Shown here one piece after another: positions 33,957 to 46,876 of a DNA stretch of 64,000 nt. Under the pieces are notes generated by a model. The model was not told where the DNA came from. It saw only the letters and a program-made list of their open reading frames with translations, and searched no databases. Position 1 is the stretch's first letter, and each line of letters opens with the position of its first letter. Made by a program: the position numbers and the translations under genes. Source of the stretch: Deroplatys truncata (lineage: Eukaryota > Arthropoda > Insecta > Mantodea > Mantidae); the NCBI GenBank assembly GCA_030765065.1, contig CM060988.1, forward strand, positions 194,802,565 to 194,866,564, written 5' to 3'.

Positions 33957-34989
33957 AACTTAAAACGGCAAAATAAAAACTGGTTCTATGACTTCCAAAT
34001 ACCTCAAAATACTATATCTACATGACGCTTCATTTTTTTACCACCTAGTAAAAGCCCATTTTCCCTAATATCCGAGGGCTAAAGATGAGCGTCGCTCCCT
34101 AATCTCCTGGCGGTTACACGACACATGCCTTCCACATAAACACCAGCACTAGTTGGCAAGAAAAGGACAATGTAAAATAACAGTTTTATAAAACTTTTTG
34201 AAATTTTTGTATGGATCCAGTAACTCAAGCGATAACCACGAAATTATAGTAAGAAAAGGCAGAGATAATTTGTTATTTCCATTTTTTCTGCTGCATCATG
34301 CTTTCCGCATGATCGGCCAACCACTCCACCTTTAACAAGCACGTATCCCTAGGTCTGAGTTCTGCTTGGAGGTTACGTTATTGCTAACTCCAGTGGATAG
34401 TGTTCGATACAAGATGTTTATTGGTCACTATGTGCGATTACACTGCAAAGCTATACTAAAAGTAAAACAATATTTAAATTAAGTTTATCCACGAATTAAG
34501 TTAAATTTACCGCAGAGAAACAATCATTGTGTAACATACGATTCTTTGTATTTGTTTGTACTCGTGAAACGGTCGCTGCTGAACCCACTGCCGGAGAAAG
34601 CTTCTTGGCGGTGTTACAGACCACATGAGGTTTGTATGTTATTAAAAACCTTCACAAACTTCGGTGTTTCAAACTTGAAGTGTTGGTGCTTACTTTCCTA
34701 ATCTCAAAACTTTTACTGTTGAAATTTACTATTTAAAATCTGGGTTACGGTGAGACATGAAATTTAGAAGAGAACCAACACCCGCTTGTAACGAAAGCCA
34801 GCAAAGCAAGGACGGCCGAAGATATCAGGATATTTTTCATATTTTGCTACCAAAATAGCAACTGGCAACAATATTTCAAGTACGTACAACTGTACTGAGA
34901 CTAGGCAATGAAGGAAGACTGTGGCAGGGTTTCTCAGCACTTGGATCGTCATTAGCGTCAAAATGATCATGTTTCAATTAAACCTCACG
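33957..34989. other. No gene or repeat recognised
   Basis: No supported coding frame or structured element. Confidence 0.4.
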
Positions 34990-36640
34990 CACGCACTGTA
35001 CGTATAGTAAGTAGGGGAAGTGTGTCCCATCCAAAAATTTGATGTCGAGATTTCACTGGCAATGTTTTGAGGGCTTCTGAACCCCAAAAATGTATTTTTA
35101 GAAAAGGAACACACTCACACGCGTCTCTTACGAAAATTTGAATAAATAACAAATTTGGTATTTAGGTTCAGTATCTTTCAAAGATGCGACACTAAGATTT
35201 TCAAGAAAATCCCCCACTCCAACTACACTTTACATGGAGCATTTGTCGAAATTTTGATTTTAAAAAAAAAGGCTAACGATTTTCATTAAAATACCATATA
35301 TTAAAGATATTTCTATGACAAATAAAATGTACCTCTTGAATTTTCTGGAAATAGTCTGTAGTCTTCATTCCGAAGGAATTTTATAGAAGCTTGTACAACT
35401 TGCAAACGTTAAGCGATAGACGAAAATGTATTTATTTTAAATAAATTTTTTTGTGGCATCAAGCAATCCGTATTAATGGTTCGAATTGTTCAATGCGTAG
35501 TCATTCTTTTTAAGTCCTGCTTATTACTTTCTCTACTACGTATAGTAAGTAGGGGAAGTATTGTATTCCACCCAAAAATTCGTTACCGAGATTTCACCGG
35601 AAATATATGTTTTGAGACCCCCTTAATCCAAAAAAAGCATTTTTGGAAACATGTCCGTGTGTGTGTGTCTGTGAACAGCATAACTCAGTAACGAACAGTC
35701 GGATAAACACCAAACTTGGTATTTAGGTTCAGTATCTTCCACAGATGCGTCACGAAGGTTTTCAAGAAAATCCCCCCACCCCAGATTACAGTTTACATGG
35801 TACATTTTTCGAACATTTTAATTTTCTCAAAAACGGCTCGAACGATTTTGATTAAAATACAATATGTTTAAGATATTTTTATGACAAGTGAAATGTATAC
35901 CTCGAATTTTCTGGGAATGTCTCCAAAAGTATTCCTCATTGTGAACGACTTTTGCATAACTGGTAAACCATAAGAGATAGACAAAATTTTACTACACAAA
36001 AAATGTAGATCGCGTTAAAATACACAATTTATGCCATTTACATTTTTTTTCTTTCTTTCTTTTGAGTGAACCATTTTCGAGATATTGCTTGTTATTCCCT
36101 TAAATTTTCAAATACATATGCTTTTTTCAAATTCGTTATTCATTTTTTTGTCCCGGTAATGCAAAGAGAATGGAATACTCCACATAACAACCAGCTCTTA
36201 AAATATTTGACTATCGCTTAAAGCCTACCAATTCCCCTTGCATCTACAAGAAAATTAGCAATAAGATTAACATCTCGATTAACATGAAGCATATGGAGAA
36301 TAAGCGTTTGTAAAAATAGTTTGTACAAGAGTAGAGAAAGTCATGCGAGTATAACACATCAGATTTTTTTTTAGTTTCTCGCGATGTCGTGGAAAGAGTA
36401 GAATTTTAAGGCCAGCATATAGCGTCCAGTTCTAAAACATTGGACTATCTATCGCTGTTCTCTTTGCATCTATTACGAAATGTGTAATTTAGCTATTTCC
36501 GGAAAGGTTTATCTCGTTACAAATGAAGTAGATAGGAAAATAAACTTTTGTAATAATAATAATAATAACAACAACAACTTGTATCCCACTAATAAGCGAT
36601 AGAGGGTAGAGAAAGTCATGCGAATTGAGCACATCAGGTT
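34990..36640 (-). repeat. Family C: older copy split by a younger full-length copy
   Basis: An older minus copy occupies 34990-35523 and resumes at 36372-36640 (CTTTTTAAGTCCTGCTTAT interrupted, then AGTTTCTCGCGATGTCG). The uninterrupted join is visible in the copy near 29930-29970. Between them lies a younger minus copy, 35524-36371. It runs from TACTTTCTCTACTACGTATA to GAGAAAGTCATGCGAGTATA, followed by ACACATCAG and a T-run. The younger copy has a short TG run (35657-35670). A small ATA/ACA triplet run lies at 36552-36580 in the older copy. Confidence 0.85.
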
Positions 36641-37729
36641 TTAAGTCATAAGTATTTTGGTTTTGTCATTTTACATGTCTTTTAGGGTCTCTCTCTCGGT
36701 AAACAGAGTTTCCCTTATATAGTGTGTGTTTTATCCGTCTTTGCTTGTACTATTCTGAGCACTTCGAGATTTAACATGATATATCGCATTTTTCATTATA
36801 AAATAATTTAATTAGAACCATGTATTAAATATATCTTTTTAAGTTCAATTTATAAGAAAAAAATCCGCTTTTTTTAGGTATTCTCTCAAAACCTATTTAA
36901 GATGCCAAACAAACCTTTAAAAGCACAATAAACATCTGGCAGTAAACTAAAATATTCCATGAATATGCACAACAATTAGTTTTTATATCAATTTTATTTT
37001 CAGCATTTTGAGTTTATTAAACACAATAACTGACTGACCATTTGCTAGAAAGAAAGTATCTTGCTTAGACAAAAGGAACACCCTAATGCTGGTGTCTGTT
37101 ATGATTGCTGGTCAATGTTGATCAAATTAACATGGGCAATTTAGAAATTAACTTTGAAATAATCTGTTTCTGATTAATAAATAGTCAGCTGGTAGTTATC
37201 CTTAATTCAAGGGCACATACACACACTGATTTCTGCACCACTTCACTGAAAGAAGGGGGGCGAGAAACCCTAGCGCCTATACTCCATGCAGGAGAGATAC
37301 ATTTTAGCTTTTAGCTCTTTTAGGGATAATTTTGCTTTCCAAATTGATGCCAGTTCTACATACGGCAGATTCCCATACAAGGCATGTGGTTTGTTTCTTT
37401 GCAAATGTGTGTTTATCCCCCCTCTGCTTTTACTTTGAACAATATGTTCTGTGAATCCTGTTTTTTTTTCTCATATAAATGGCTCGTTTTCTCAGAAACT
37501 GTTGATAGCTCAAAGAAATTTTGGGATCATAAAAATTTCTCCTTAATACTGTTGTAGATTTACTTTGGGTATTAATAATAGGTGGTTATTTAAAAAACTT
37601 GCTAAATAAAAATTAATAAATAACTGTATTTTTAGGAAAATGTTCCTCTTTCATTAATGAACGACATTATTGTATAAAGGTGTGGACTTAAGACACCATT
37701 TTTCATGACATCGGCGGGATGAGGCTTTT
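36641..37729. other. No gene or repeat recognised
   Basis: AT-rich, with no supported feature. Confidence 0.4.
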
Positions 37730-37865
37730 AATCTCCCCTCAAATGAGTCCGGTGTCCAAGAGCTGAGAGTTAGTCGATATTCACTCTTTAAGAATAAGGC
37801 AAAAATCGTGAAGGAAACCTTACCCAGAAAACTGATAACCCAGATTAGATTTCGGGAGCTGCAGA
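37730..37865 (-). mobile_element. SINE family 3 remnant
   Basis: It is collinear with the body of the SINE at 45244-45465: CTCAAATGAGTCCGGTGTCC against CTCAAATGAACCCGGGGTCC, then GAATAAGG, then GATAACCCA. The tRNA-like head is badly decayed (GATTAGATTTCGGGAGCTGC). Confidence 0.55.
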
Positions 37866-40623
37866 TTACTACATTCCACGCTTCAGATTAACTTTTTGTT
37901 TTCAAACGTCTGTAAAACTGCACAAAATGCTTACAAAACATAAGTGTTTTATCGTACACTTAATGGTTAGTGGCGATTAGTAACAGGTCACGTGATTCAA
38001 TAAGGCTCGCTGATAACGTGCACTTAAGTGAATAAAGTAACGAGCTCTTTTCAAAGCACCCTACAGACGCTAACATTCCTATTCAACTCCGTATCTCGAC
38101 TCGAAATACGTTGTCGAGATAGGTATGCGCGTTAATGCTAATCTTACATAACGTATACGTGAAAGGTTAAAGCCTATAATTTTGAGTTACAAATGCCACT
38201 AACAGATGAAAGAATGAGAGTGCATATGGAGGTTTTTGTTCAGCCTCTTGTTCAAATTTCAGGAGCTGGTTACTTTTAATATACTGTAAATACTGTTCGA
38301 TGAATCTTCAAAATTTCCAAGCAAACTGTAAGATAAGGCAGATAAATTCCAAACTGGGCAGAATTTTAAACAAACGTTTTCTGTGAACCAAGAGTGTGAG
38401 GATATTATTATTCCATGCACCCAGTATTGCAAGGGGTTACGATTGTTCTTACTTTCTTCGTTGCTTACTGTGCATACTACGTAGAGAAAGAAATGTATTT
38501 CACCCCAAAGTTCAATACCGAGATTTCACTGGAACTACATTTGAGGCTCCCTGAATAAACATAAAACCATTTTTAGAAGAAAAAAAAAATCTGTGTCCCC
38601 GTGAACGCATAACTCATAAACGAAAAGTCTGTTAAATACAAAACTTGAGCGTCATCAAAGGATGCAACACGAATTCTTTTAAAAATTTCCCCACACAAAA
38701 CTGCTCTTTAATAGAAAACATCTGATGTGTTATACTCGCATGACTTTCTCTACTCTTGTAGAAACTATTTTTACAAACGCTTGTTCTCCATCTACTTCAT
38801 GTTAATCGAGATAAACATTTGCAGACTATCTTATTGCTAATTTTCTTGTAGATGTAATATATATTTACAAGGGCAATATAGAAATACAGTAGCCTTTAGG
38901 CACATAAATATCTCTTAATAGCTGGTTGCTAGATGCAGCACCATTCCCTTTGCCACAGATTAATACTCTTTGCATATCAAAGACAAAAAAATGAATAACG
39001 AATTCCCATTTAAGAAAATAAGTATTGAAAAATTTAAGAGAATAACAAGCAATATCTCGAAAATGGTTCACTCAACAAAAAAAATGTATATGACATAAAT
39101 TGTGTATTTTAACGCGATCTACATTTTTTGTGTAGTAAAATGTTGTCTATCTCTTATGGTTTACCGGTTATGCAAAAGTCGTTCACAATGAAGAACACTT
39201 TTAGACATTCCCAGAAAATTCAAGATATACATTTTATTTGTCATGAAACTATCTTAAACATACCATATTTTAATCAAAATCGTTAGCCATTTTTGAGAAA
39301 ATTAAAATTTTCGAAAAATATTCCATGTAAAGGGTATCCTGGGGTGGGGGAATTTTCTTGAAAACCTTCGTGTCGCATCCCTGGAAGATACTGAACCTAA
39401 ATACCAAGTTTGGTGTTTATCCGACTGTTCGTTTCTGAGTTATGCTGTTCACAGACAGACACAGAGACAGACACACAGACAGACAGACGGACATGTTTCC
39501 AAAAATGTTTTTTTTGGATTCAGGGGATCTCAAAACATATATTTCCAGTGAAATCTCGGTATCGAACTTTTGAGTGGAATACAATACTTCCCCTACTTAT
39601 ACGTAGTAGAGAAAGTAAAAATCTGATGTGTTACACTCAAGACTTTTTCCACTCTTGCACAAAGTATTTTTACAAACGCTTATTCTCCATATGCTTCATA
39701 TTAATCGAGATGTTAATCTTATTGCTAATTTTCTTGTAGATGCAAGGGGAATTGGTAGGCTTTAAGCGATAGTCAAATGTTTTAAGAGCTGGTTGCTATG
39801 TGGCGCATTCCATTCTCTTTGTATGTCCAGGACATAAAAAAGTGAATAACGAATTCCCATTTGAGAAAAAGTATTGGAAAATTTAAGGAAATAACAAGCA
39901 ATATCTCGAAAATGGTTCACTATACAAAAAAAATCTGATGTGTTACACTCACATAACTTTCTCTACTCTTGTACAACCTAATTTTATAAACGCCTATTCT
40001 CCATATGCTTCATGTTAATCGAGATATCGAGATGTCAATCTTATTGGTAATTTTCTTGTAGATGCAAGGAAAATATGGTAGCTTTTAAGCGATAGTCAAA
40101 TATTTTAACGCTGGTTGCTATGTGACGCATTCCATTCTCTTTGCATGTCCAGGACATAAAAAAATGAATAACGAATTTGAGAAAAAGTATAAGTATTGGA
40201 AAATTTAAGGAAATAACAAGCAATATCTCGAAAACGGTTCACTCAACAAAAGAAATGTATATGACATAAGTTGTGTATTTTAACGCGATCTAAATATTTT
40301 GTGTAGTAAAATTTTGTCTATCGCTTATGGTTTACCAGTTATGCAAAAGTCGTTCACAATGAAGAATACTTTTGGAGACATTCCCAGAAAATTCGAGATA
40401 TACATTTCATTTGTCATGACATTACCCTAAACATGATATTTTCATCAAAATCGTTAGAGCCATTTTTGAGAAAATTAAAATTTTCGAAAAATCTTCCATG
40501 TAAAGGGTAGTCTGGGGTGGGGGGATTTTCTTGAAAACCTTCGTGTCGCATCTCTGGAAGATACTGAACCTAAATACCAAGTTTGGTGCTTATCCGATTG
40601 TTCGTTTTTGAGTTATGCTGTTC

Positions 40624-40648
40624 ACACACACACACAGACAGACAGACA

Positions 40649-40680
<32 letters not shown>
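40624..40680. repeat. (CA)n microsatellite inside family C
   Basis: CA repeats with an internal (CAGA)n stretch, at the family C site between GCTGTTCA and CGGACATG. Confidence 0.95.
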
Positions 40681-40684
<4 letters not shown>

Positions 40685-41181
40685 CATGTTTCCAAAAATG
40701 CTTTTTTTGGATTCAGGAGGTCTCAAAACGTGTATTTCCGGTGAAATCTCGGTATCGAATTTTTGGGTGGAATACAATACTTCCCCTACTTACTATACGT
40801 AGTAGAGAAAGTAAAAATGTATATGACAAATTGTGTATTTCACACGATCCACGTTTTTTGTGTAGCAAAATTTTCTCTATCTTTTATGGTTTGCCAGTTA
40901 TGCAAAAGTCGATCACAATGAAGAATACTTTTGGGGACATTCCCAGAAAATTCGAGATATACATTTCATTTTTCATGAAAATATCTTAAAACATATGTTA
41001 TTTTAATCAAAATCGTTAGAGCCATTTTTGAGACAATTAAAATTTTCGAAAAATGTTCCATGTAAAGGGTAATCTGGGGTGGGGGATTTTCTTGAAAACC
41101 TTCGTGTCCCATCTCTGGAAGATACTGAACCTAAATACCAAGTTTGGTGTTTATCCGACTGTTCTTTTCTGAGTTATGCTG

Positions 41182-41182
<1 letters not shown>

Positions 41183-41215
<33 letters not shown>
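41183..41215. repeat. (CA)n microsatellite inside family C
   Basis: An uninterrupted CA run of about 33 bp at the same site of the next family C copy. Confidence 0.95.
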
Positions 41216-41217
<2 letters not shown>

Positions 41218-41345
41218 CATGTTTCCAAAAATGCTTTTTTTTTTATTCAGGGGGTCTCAAAACATATTTCCGGTGAAATTTCGGTATCGAATTTTTGGGT
41301 GGTATACAATACTTCCCCTACTTACTATACGTAGTAGAGAAAGTA

Positions 41346-41709
41346 AAAAGGTAGCTCGTTTTTATTTTCTCACAAATGGTTGTAACGATTTTGATTAAAA
41401 TGCCACCATATGTTTAAGATATCCGCATGATAAAATGCACGTCCTGAATTTTCTCGAAGGAACCTGTGAAATCCTTTCATTCTGAATTAGTTTTGTATAA
41501 CTTCTAAACTGTAAGATAAACAATCGTACTAAACAGAAAATATAGACCTTTATTATTGACTTGGCTTTTCAAATACTTTGTATTTTTACTTTCTCTACTA
41601 CATATAGTAAGTAGGGGAAGCATTGTATTCCACCCAAAAATTCGATACCAAGATTTCAACGGAAATATATATTTTGAGGCCCCCTTAATAAAAAAAAACA
41701 TTTTTGGAA

Positions 41710-41780
<71 letters not shown>

Positions 41781-42566
41781 CAGCTAACTCAGAAACGAAG
41801 TCGGATAAACACCAAAATTGCTATTTAGGTTCAGTGTCTTCCAGAGATGCGATACGGAGTTTTCAAGAAAATCTCCCCACCCCAGATTACCCTTTACATG
41901 GAACATTTTTCGAAAATTTTAATTGTCTCAAAAATGGATCTAACGATTTTGATTAAAATATCATATATTTAAGATACTTTCATGACAAGTAAAACGTATA
42001 TCTTGAATTTTCTGGGAATGTCTCCAAAAGTATTCTTCATTATGAACAACTTTTGCATAACTGGTAAACCATAAGAGATAAACAAAATTTTACTACACAA
42101 AAAATGTAGATCGCGTTAAAATACACAATTTAAGTCATATACATTTTTGTTGTTCAGTGAACCATTTTCGAGATATTACTTGTTATTCCCTTAAATTTTC
42201 CAATACTTATACTTTTTCTCAAATGGGTATTCGTTATTCATTTTTTTTTGTCCTGGACATACGAGAATAGAATGCGCCACATAGCAACCAGCTCTTAAAA
42301 CATTTGACTATCGCTTAAAGCCTACCATATTCCCCTTGCATCTACAAGAAAATTAGAAATAACATATCTCGATTAACATGAAGCATATGGAGAATAAACG
42401 TTTGTAGAAATAGTTTGTACAAGAGCAGAGAAAGTCATGTGAGTATAACACATCAGATTTTTTTTTTAAATTGCAAATAGCTATTAGTGTTTTCTTGTGT
42501 CATGGAAAGGGAACGCATTTCAAAGCCATCATATAACGATCCACTTTTAAAAGATTCGGCTATTGG
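41346..42566 (-). repeat. Family C: older copy split by a younger full-length copy
   Basis: An older minus copy (41346-41580) is interrupted at a T-run by a younger minus copy (41581-42466) and resumes at about 42467-42566 (ATAACGATCCACTTTTAAAA). The younger copy is complete, from ACTTTCTCTACTACATATAG to AGTCATGTGAGTATAACACA plus TCAG and a T-run. Its microsatellite is a long TG run at 41713-41778. Confidence 0.8.
41713..41778. repeat. (TG)n microsatellite inside family C
   Basis: An uninterrupted run of about 66 bp, the longest pure dinucleotide run in the window, at the fixed family C site. Confidence 0.95.
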
Positions 42567-42569
42567 TAT

Positions 42570-42702
42570 TCAGGCTGCTGGTCCTGGAATATATGTAGCT
42601 TTCCTGGGACCTGGCATAGAGCACTCAGGCATGTAAAACCATTCTGTACCCGCTCTTGGCATGTAGGATGCAGGGACATTGGGTCTCGGGCAGCCCTGCT
42701 TA
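42570..42702 (-). CDS. Probable terminal exon of an unidentified gene
   Basis: On the minus strand a strong 3' splice site (TTTGTTTTAGTTATACAG) precedes an open segment of 43 codons ending in TGA at 42570-42572. The peptide is KQGCPRPNVPASYMPRAGTE, then WFYMPECSMPGPRKATYIPG and PAA. It is rich in Pro, Gly, Met and Cys, with two MP-x-A/G-like stretches, and its G+C content is far above its neighbours. The other frames across the same bases contain stops. I do not recognise the family. The exon lies right against an old family C fragment, so its 3' UTR would run into that repeat. A captured exon or a transposon fragment are alternatives. No upstream exon was identified. Confidence 0.4.
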
Positions 42703-45243
42703 CTGTATAACTAAAACAAATGTGTAAATATATAACGAATATTTAACACTTAACAAAATGTAGAATTCAAGATTTTGTATGAACAGTAAATAGAGAAAGC
42801 CATGTGATTGCAACATATCGGTCTTGAAGACCTACAATTTTCCCTAAAGGTAAAGTGCCCAAGGTTGTCTAAGATTGTTCCAATGCTGCAAGTTTGTCTA
42901 TAAGGGTTTAATAAGAGTAGGTGTGTAAGGAATCCTATAATTTTCGTCAAGTCCTACAACTCGTGCGCAAATAGTTTTGTTTGTTAAGGGGCGAAAATAT
43001 AGAACACGTTTTAAAACTATAATATGATTGAAAATGGGAGTAGATATTTTTGGAAATTGTACGGTAAGCCTTAGATTCATAAAATATTTTGACCAGATGG
43101 CTTAACAGTGCAGATTTCTACATGAGTTGAAATGATAGGGGTAATTTTTCAAAGATATAAGGTAGCTTATAGTTTTCGTAAGGTACATGTATGAGTACAG
43201 GATAAAGTTTTGCCTTATGATGCCAAGAGCGTTGACTTGTATGTTACAGGTTGAAAATACGGATGCAAAAATGGGTAGAGGAAATTAATTTAAGTTGTAG
43301 GGTAATTTAAGGTTGGGTGCTCACAATTAACGGGAACCTTTGGCCAAATTTAAGCTCTTTCGCTTCCCTTCAACTTCCAACAATGGCATATTAGATCCAC
43401 ATTCTGCACATTGGATTCCTCAGTATAGAAATTATCCAACAGCCGCTAGAGCTCTCTCTAGTCGCAGCTGGGAAAATGAAACCTGAAGTTGCAGCAAATG
43501 TACGTCCCGACTCTCCCAGAATCACTGAGCGAAGCCTCATCTACGGTAGTTATATTTTGTATGCATCTCCAAACTGGCTATTGTCTCAAAAAGCTACGAA
43601 GAACAGCAAACGCCTATACAAATTAACAGAGAATAAACAACAAATAGCTAATGTACGCTACTAATAAAGGAATCAGACTTGCTACAACACCTCCCTTAGA
43701 GGGATCGGAAATAGTAATGGCTCTGCGGTTAGAAAATGTTTGCTCGGCCGAATTTTGACTTTGGCTAAGCTGCATTATGTTGGCAGAGTTCGAAGCAGGT
43801 GTAAAAATAGAACTGGTCGGTTACAAATAAATGACTCCCAATTGTCAAAATCGACTTCCCATATGGTCATCGATATGCATTCCCGTTCTCGGTTTATTGT
43901 GAACAACCCTGTATCATTTTTTTGCCCGATTCCAAACACTGTGTGTACCAAGTTTTGTCATAAATCATACCAAAAATCTCCTTGATAACAAAGTTATGCG
44001 AAATCGAGGGACTTTTGGTGATATGCATCTTCCGTCCCCCCCATTGCAATAACTCAATTTTAAACTTCTTTATTTAGGCCTTTGGGCTCGAAAAATATGT
44101 CATGTTTGCAATAAAGTGACTTAAATATCCATCGATATTTAACGAAACATGATTAAATTGGACATGAATATGAAATCCCCTAAAGCCCCCAGTTTTGGAA
44201 TATCTGGAAATATAAGCCCAATTGTTTCACATGCTCTATCTAACCTTCTGGATGCATTTCATCCTGAACGCCGAATATTTCCGAGAACACCATCTGGATG
44301 TCCACAGCAAGGGACGGGAGGAAACTTGACCCGGAACTAGCGGAAGCGGAAATCTATTATAGGCAGGCTATCGCTGTCTTCTGCTGGTTTTTGCGCGTTC
44401 ATTTGTTGAATCAGCTTCAATTACGTAACATGTAACTCTCTTGTAATACAACCTTTGAGTGATAAGACAGTTATTGGAATTTTATGCACTCCATGTTGCA
44501 GTAGCAGCAATTAACAGAAAATTCACGGGATATCTCCAAATATATGACAATGAGTTGATTTTCTATATTTTATCGTTATTTGTTAATAGTAAACGGGTTC
44601 TACACTAGTAACTAAATAAATTCAAATTTAAGAGTAGGAAAACAAGTTATAAATAATGCGAACCAGTTTAGTTACACCTGTTTGATATTTCACATTAGTC
44701 GTCATCTCGAGCATTTTCTCAAACAAAGGCTTTAGTTATGTTACATGCACCAGAAATACAAAAATCTGCATTTAACTCCAAACACTCAGCATTTTAATGT
44801 TAATATTCTTCCTACACTATTCAACTTCAATTTCACTGCTTCCTTAAGACTTCGATTTACTACAATGTTAATACTACCCCTGGCTTCCCAGGGATTAAGA
44901 TGATTTTGATAACCTTTTCACCGCAAGTTCTTCCAGACGGACATAAGCTACAAGATAGTTTCCAATGTCAATTCTTAAACGATTTAGAGTTCTGTAAATA
45001 AACAAAAGCTTGCTACAGGAAAAAGGTAGAGCTCGTTAAAATATACAATTTGTGTTTGATCTTTCCGTAGTGTTTTAGCCATTTACGAAATACTCCATGG
45101 TCCAAGTTTAGGCCTTTTCCAAATGTCATCTAACGGGCAAGCCCTAAAGTTTGCGATATTCTTTGCTTCCATCGCAAAAACTTGCCTACCGCGAATAAAC
45201 ATTTGAATGCTGTTTTGGCTTTTTTTCTCAAAATTTAACCGGC
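42703..45243. other. No gene recognised
   Basis: Several small open frames exist (for example 43476-43664, 43740-43985 and 44149-44340). None shows motifs, splice signals or repeats that I can support. Confidence 0.35.
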
Positions 45244-45465
45244 TAGGTCATATCCGAAGATGAATGAAATGATGCTCAAATGAACCCGGGGTCCACAGAA
45301 CTTACAAGTTACTAGACATTCGTCCTTTCAGAATAAGGGAAAATCCCGGAAAAAATCGTATCCGGATAACCCACACTAACCGAGATTTGAACTCGGGACC
45401 TCTTGAATGTGAGGCAGACATGCTACTCCCACACCAGAGAGACGGGCTTCGGCACTGTAAACATA
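45244..45465 (-). mobile_element. SINE family 3, tRNA-derived
   Basis: Read on the minus strand from about 45465: GCCCGTCTCTCTGGTGTGGG, AGTAGCATGTCTGCCTCACA, then TCAAGAGGTCCCGAGTTCAA with B-box AGTTCAAATCTC (45382-45393, reverse strand). The body continues TGGGTTATCCGGATACG, then ATTTTCCCTTATTCTGAAAG, to CATTTCATTCATC near 45260. The head is tRNA-like though the anticodon arm is irregular. The remnant at 37730 belongs to the same family. Confidence 0.75.
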
Positions 45466-46876
45466 TATAGTTGTAAGTAACCACGTTTTGTCTAATATGA
45501 AATATACTAATGCACAGGATGTATACAAATTTGTCATTGTTAAAGAATGGCATGTGCATAGCCCATTAGATGCTTTTCGTCTGAATGCAGATTTGCCAAC
45601 TATGGAATTCAATACATAAACATTTTTAGAAAGGGATATCAATACTATTTGTGATTCTTAACCTATATACAACATTAACAAAAAGAAAATACAAGTGCAT
45701 GCAGCTGCTTTAGTAATTTTTCTTTTTCCAAGCCTGCAACTGAAGAGAACTCTATGATCTGTCTCAAACTAGAACGATCCTGTTGTAAACTATAGGAGGT
45801 AGTGAGACGAACACTGTTAGGTTGCTGATTGGTGTAGGGAAGTTCATGGGCGTTTTCTTTTTTGTTATCGTACAATAACTGCATCATGAAGTGCAGCACT
45901 GTAAGCAGTTTTATAACCAGTGCTCAGTGCGAATTAGTTTCGGAGAGAGAGAATTATACAAATGTTTAAATTCATTCTCTGTATCCTGCTCATACACCAC
46001 AGATGTGTTTTGGGCACGTGAATTCTGAAAGTAATGTTTACGACAGACATTTATATAAGCCTAGAGATACAAATTAAACCGAAGGCAGGCGCAGCTATAT
46101 ATTAACTTATTAGTGTTAATTAATGTGCAACCTACTTTCTATTACTAATGAAACACTTGTATAAGTTTATTTCTAATACCATACGGCCTCTCAGAACAAA
46201 GTAGGTCTCGAGGTGTCTGCTGGTACAGATGTTGTTTATCGTGCAGAGTTCAAGACTGTATTACCTACATCTTATCTCATATACCTCAAAAGCCAGAACA
46301 CTTGCATGCAACTTAAAAGAAGTCAGCTTAACATCACGGAGCAGGCTTGTCAATTTGCCGAGGCAAACCTTAAGAAATGCGACAAGCAAATGATAGTGCA
46401 TTGTTTCGTGATGCATAAAGAAATAAACTCCGAAGCATAACCATTGTGCCACTACACGATATTATATGGCAATGTCTTACTAAACTCGATTTATTGTCAA
46501 GAAGTTGGTACTGCTACAGTTAGTGTTGCAAAACATATAGCGTCACATGACGGGTTCAGTCAGCTCCTCCTTGTTTACAAAAGGATCGTTCTAATCTGAG
46601 AGAGTGTAACGTTGGAATTATGGCTCACGGCCTCCTCAGCTTATCTTCTACAATATGGATATGCAAGTATGCTCGCAACAATTAGGAATAGCGCTGGTTT
46701 TGGTGGCGCTATTACTGTGTATACATTCAAGTTGCCTTTGCTATACAATATAAGGACAGTTGCTGCGTTGGGCGCAAGTAAACAACGTAAACATATGTCC
46801 TGAGTAGTACAACATGGGACAGATAGCTTACCAGCCGCTACACCACACCGAACGCAAAGTTGTGTACCGTGGAATA
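45466..46876. other. No gene firmly supported; one possible exon at about 45675-45825
   Basis: On the minus strand the frame QPNSVRLTTSYSLQQDRSSL, then RQIIEFSSVAGLEKEKLLKQ, ends at 45675 and follows an acceptor-like CTACACCAATCAG. Its composition looks protein-like, but no family was recognised and the evidence is thin. The rest shows no feature. Confidence 0.2.

Larger units (their letters stand above)
38450..41345. repeat. Family C cluster with a copy nested inside another
   Basis: A minus fragment (38450-38705) is followed by a plus copy at 38710-39620. That copy joins directly at GAGAAAGTAAAAA/TCTGATG to the next plus copy (39621-39936). The second copy is broken after ...GGTTCACTATAC and an A-run by a complete plus copy (39937-40815), then resumes with ATGTATATGACAAATTG at 40816 and runs to 41345. 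CA runs occur at the family site in each (short and mixed at 39454-39490; long at 40624-40680 and 41183-41215). Confidence 0.85.

Noticed and set aside
33670-33976. Overlapping open frames of 72-95 codons
   Set aside because: They span the last minisatellite units and the SINE head. Their continuity comes from the repeat structure.
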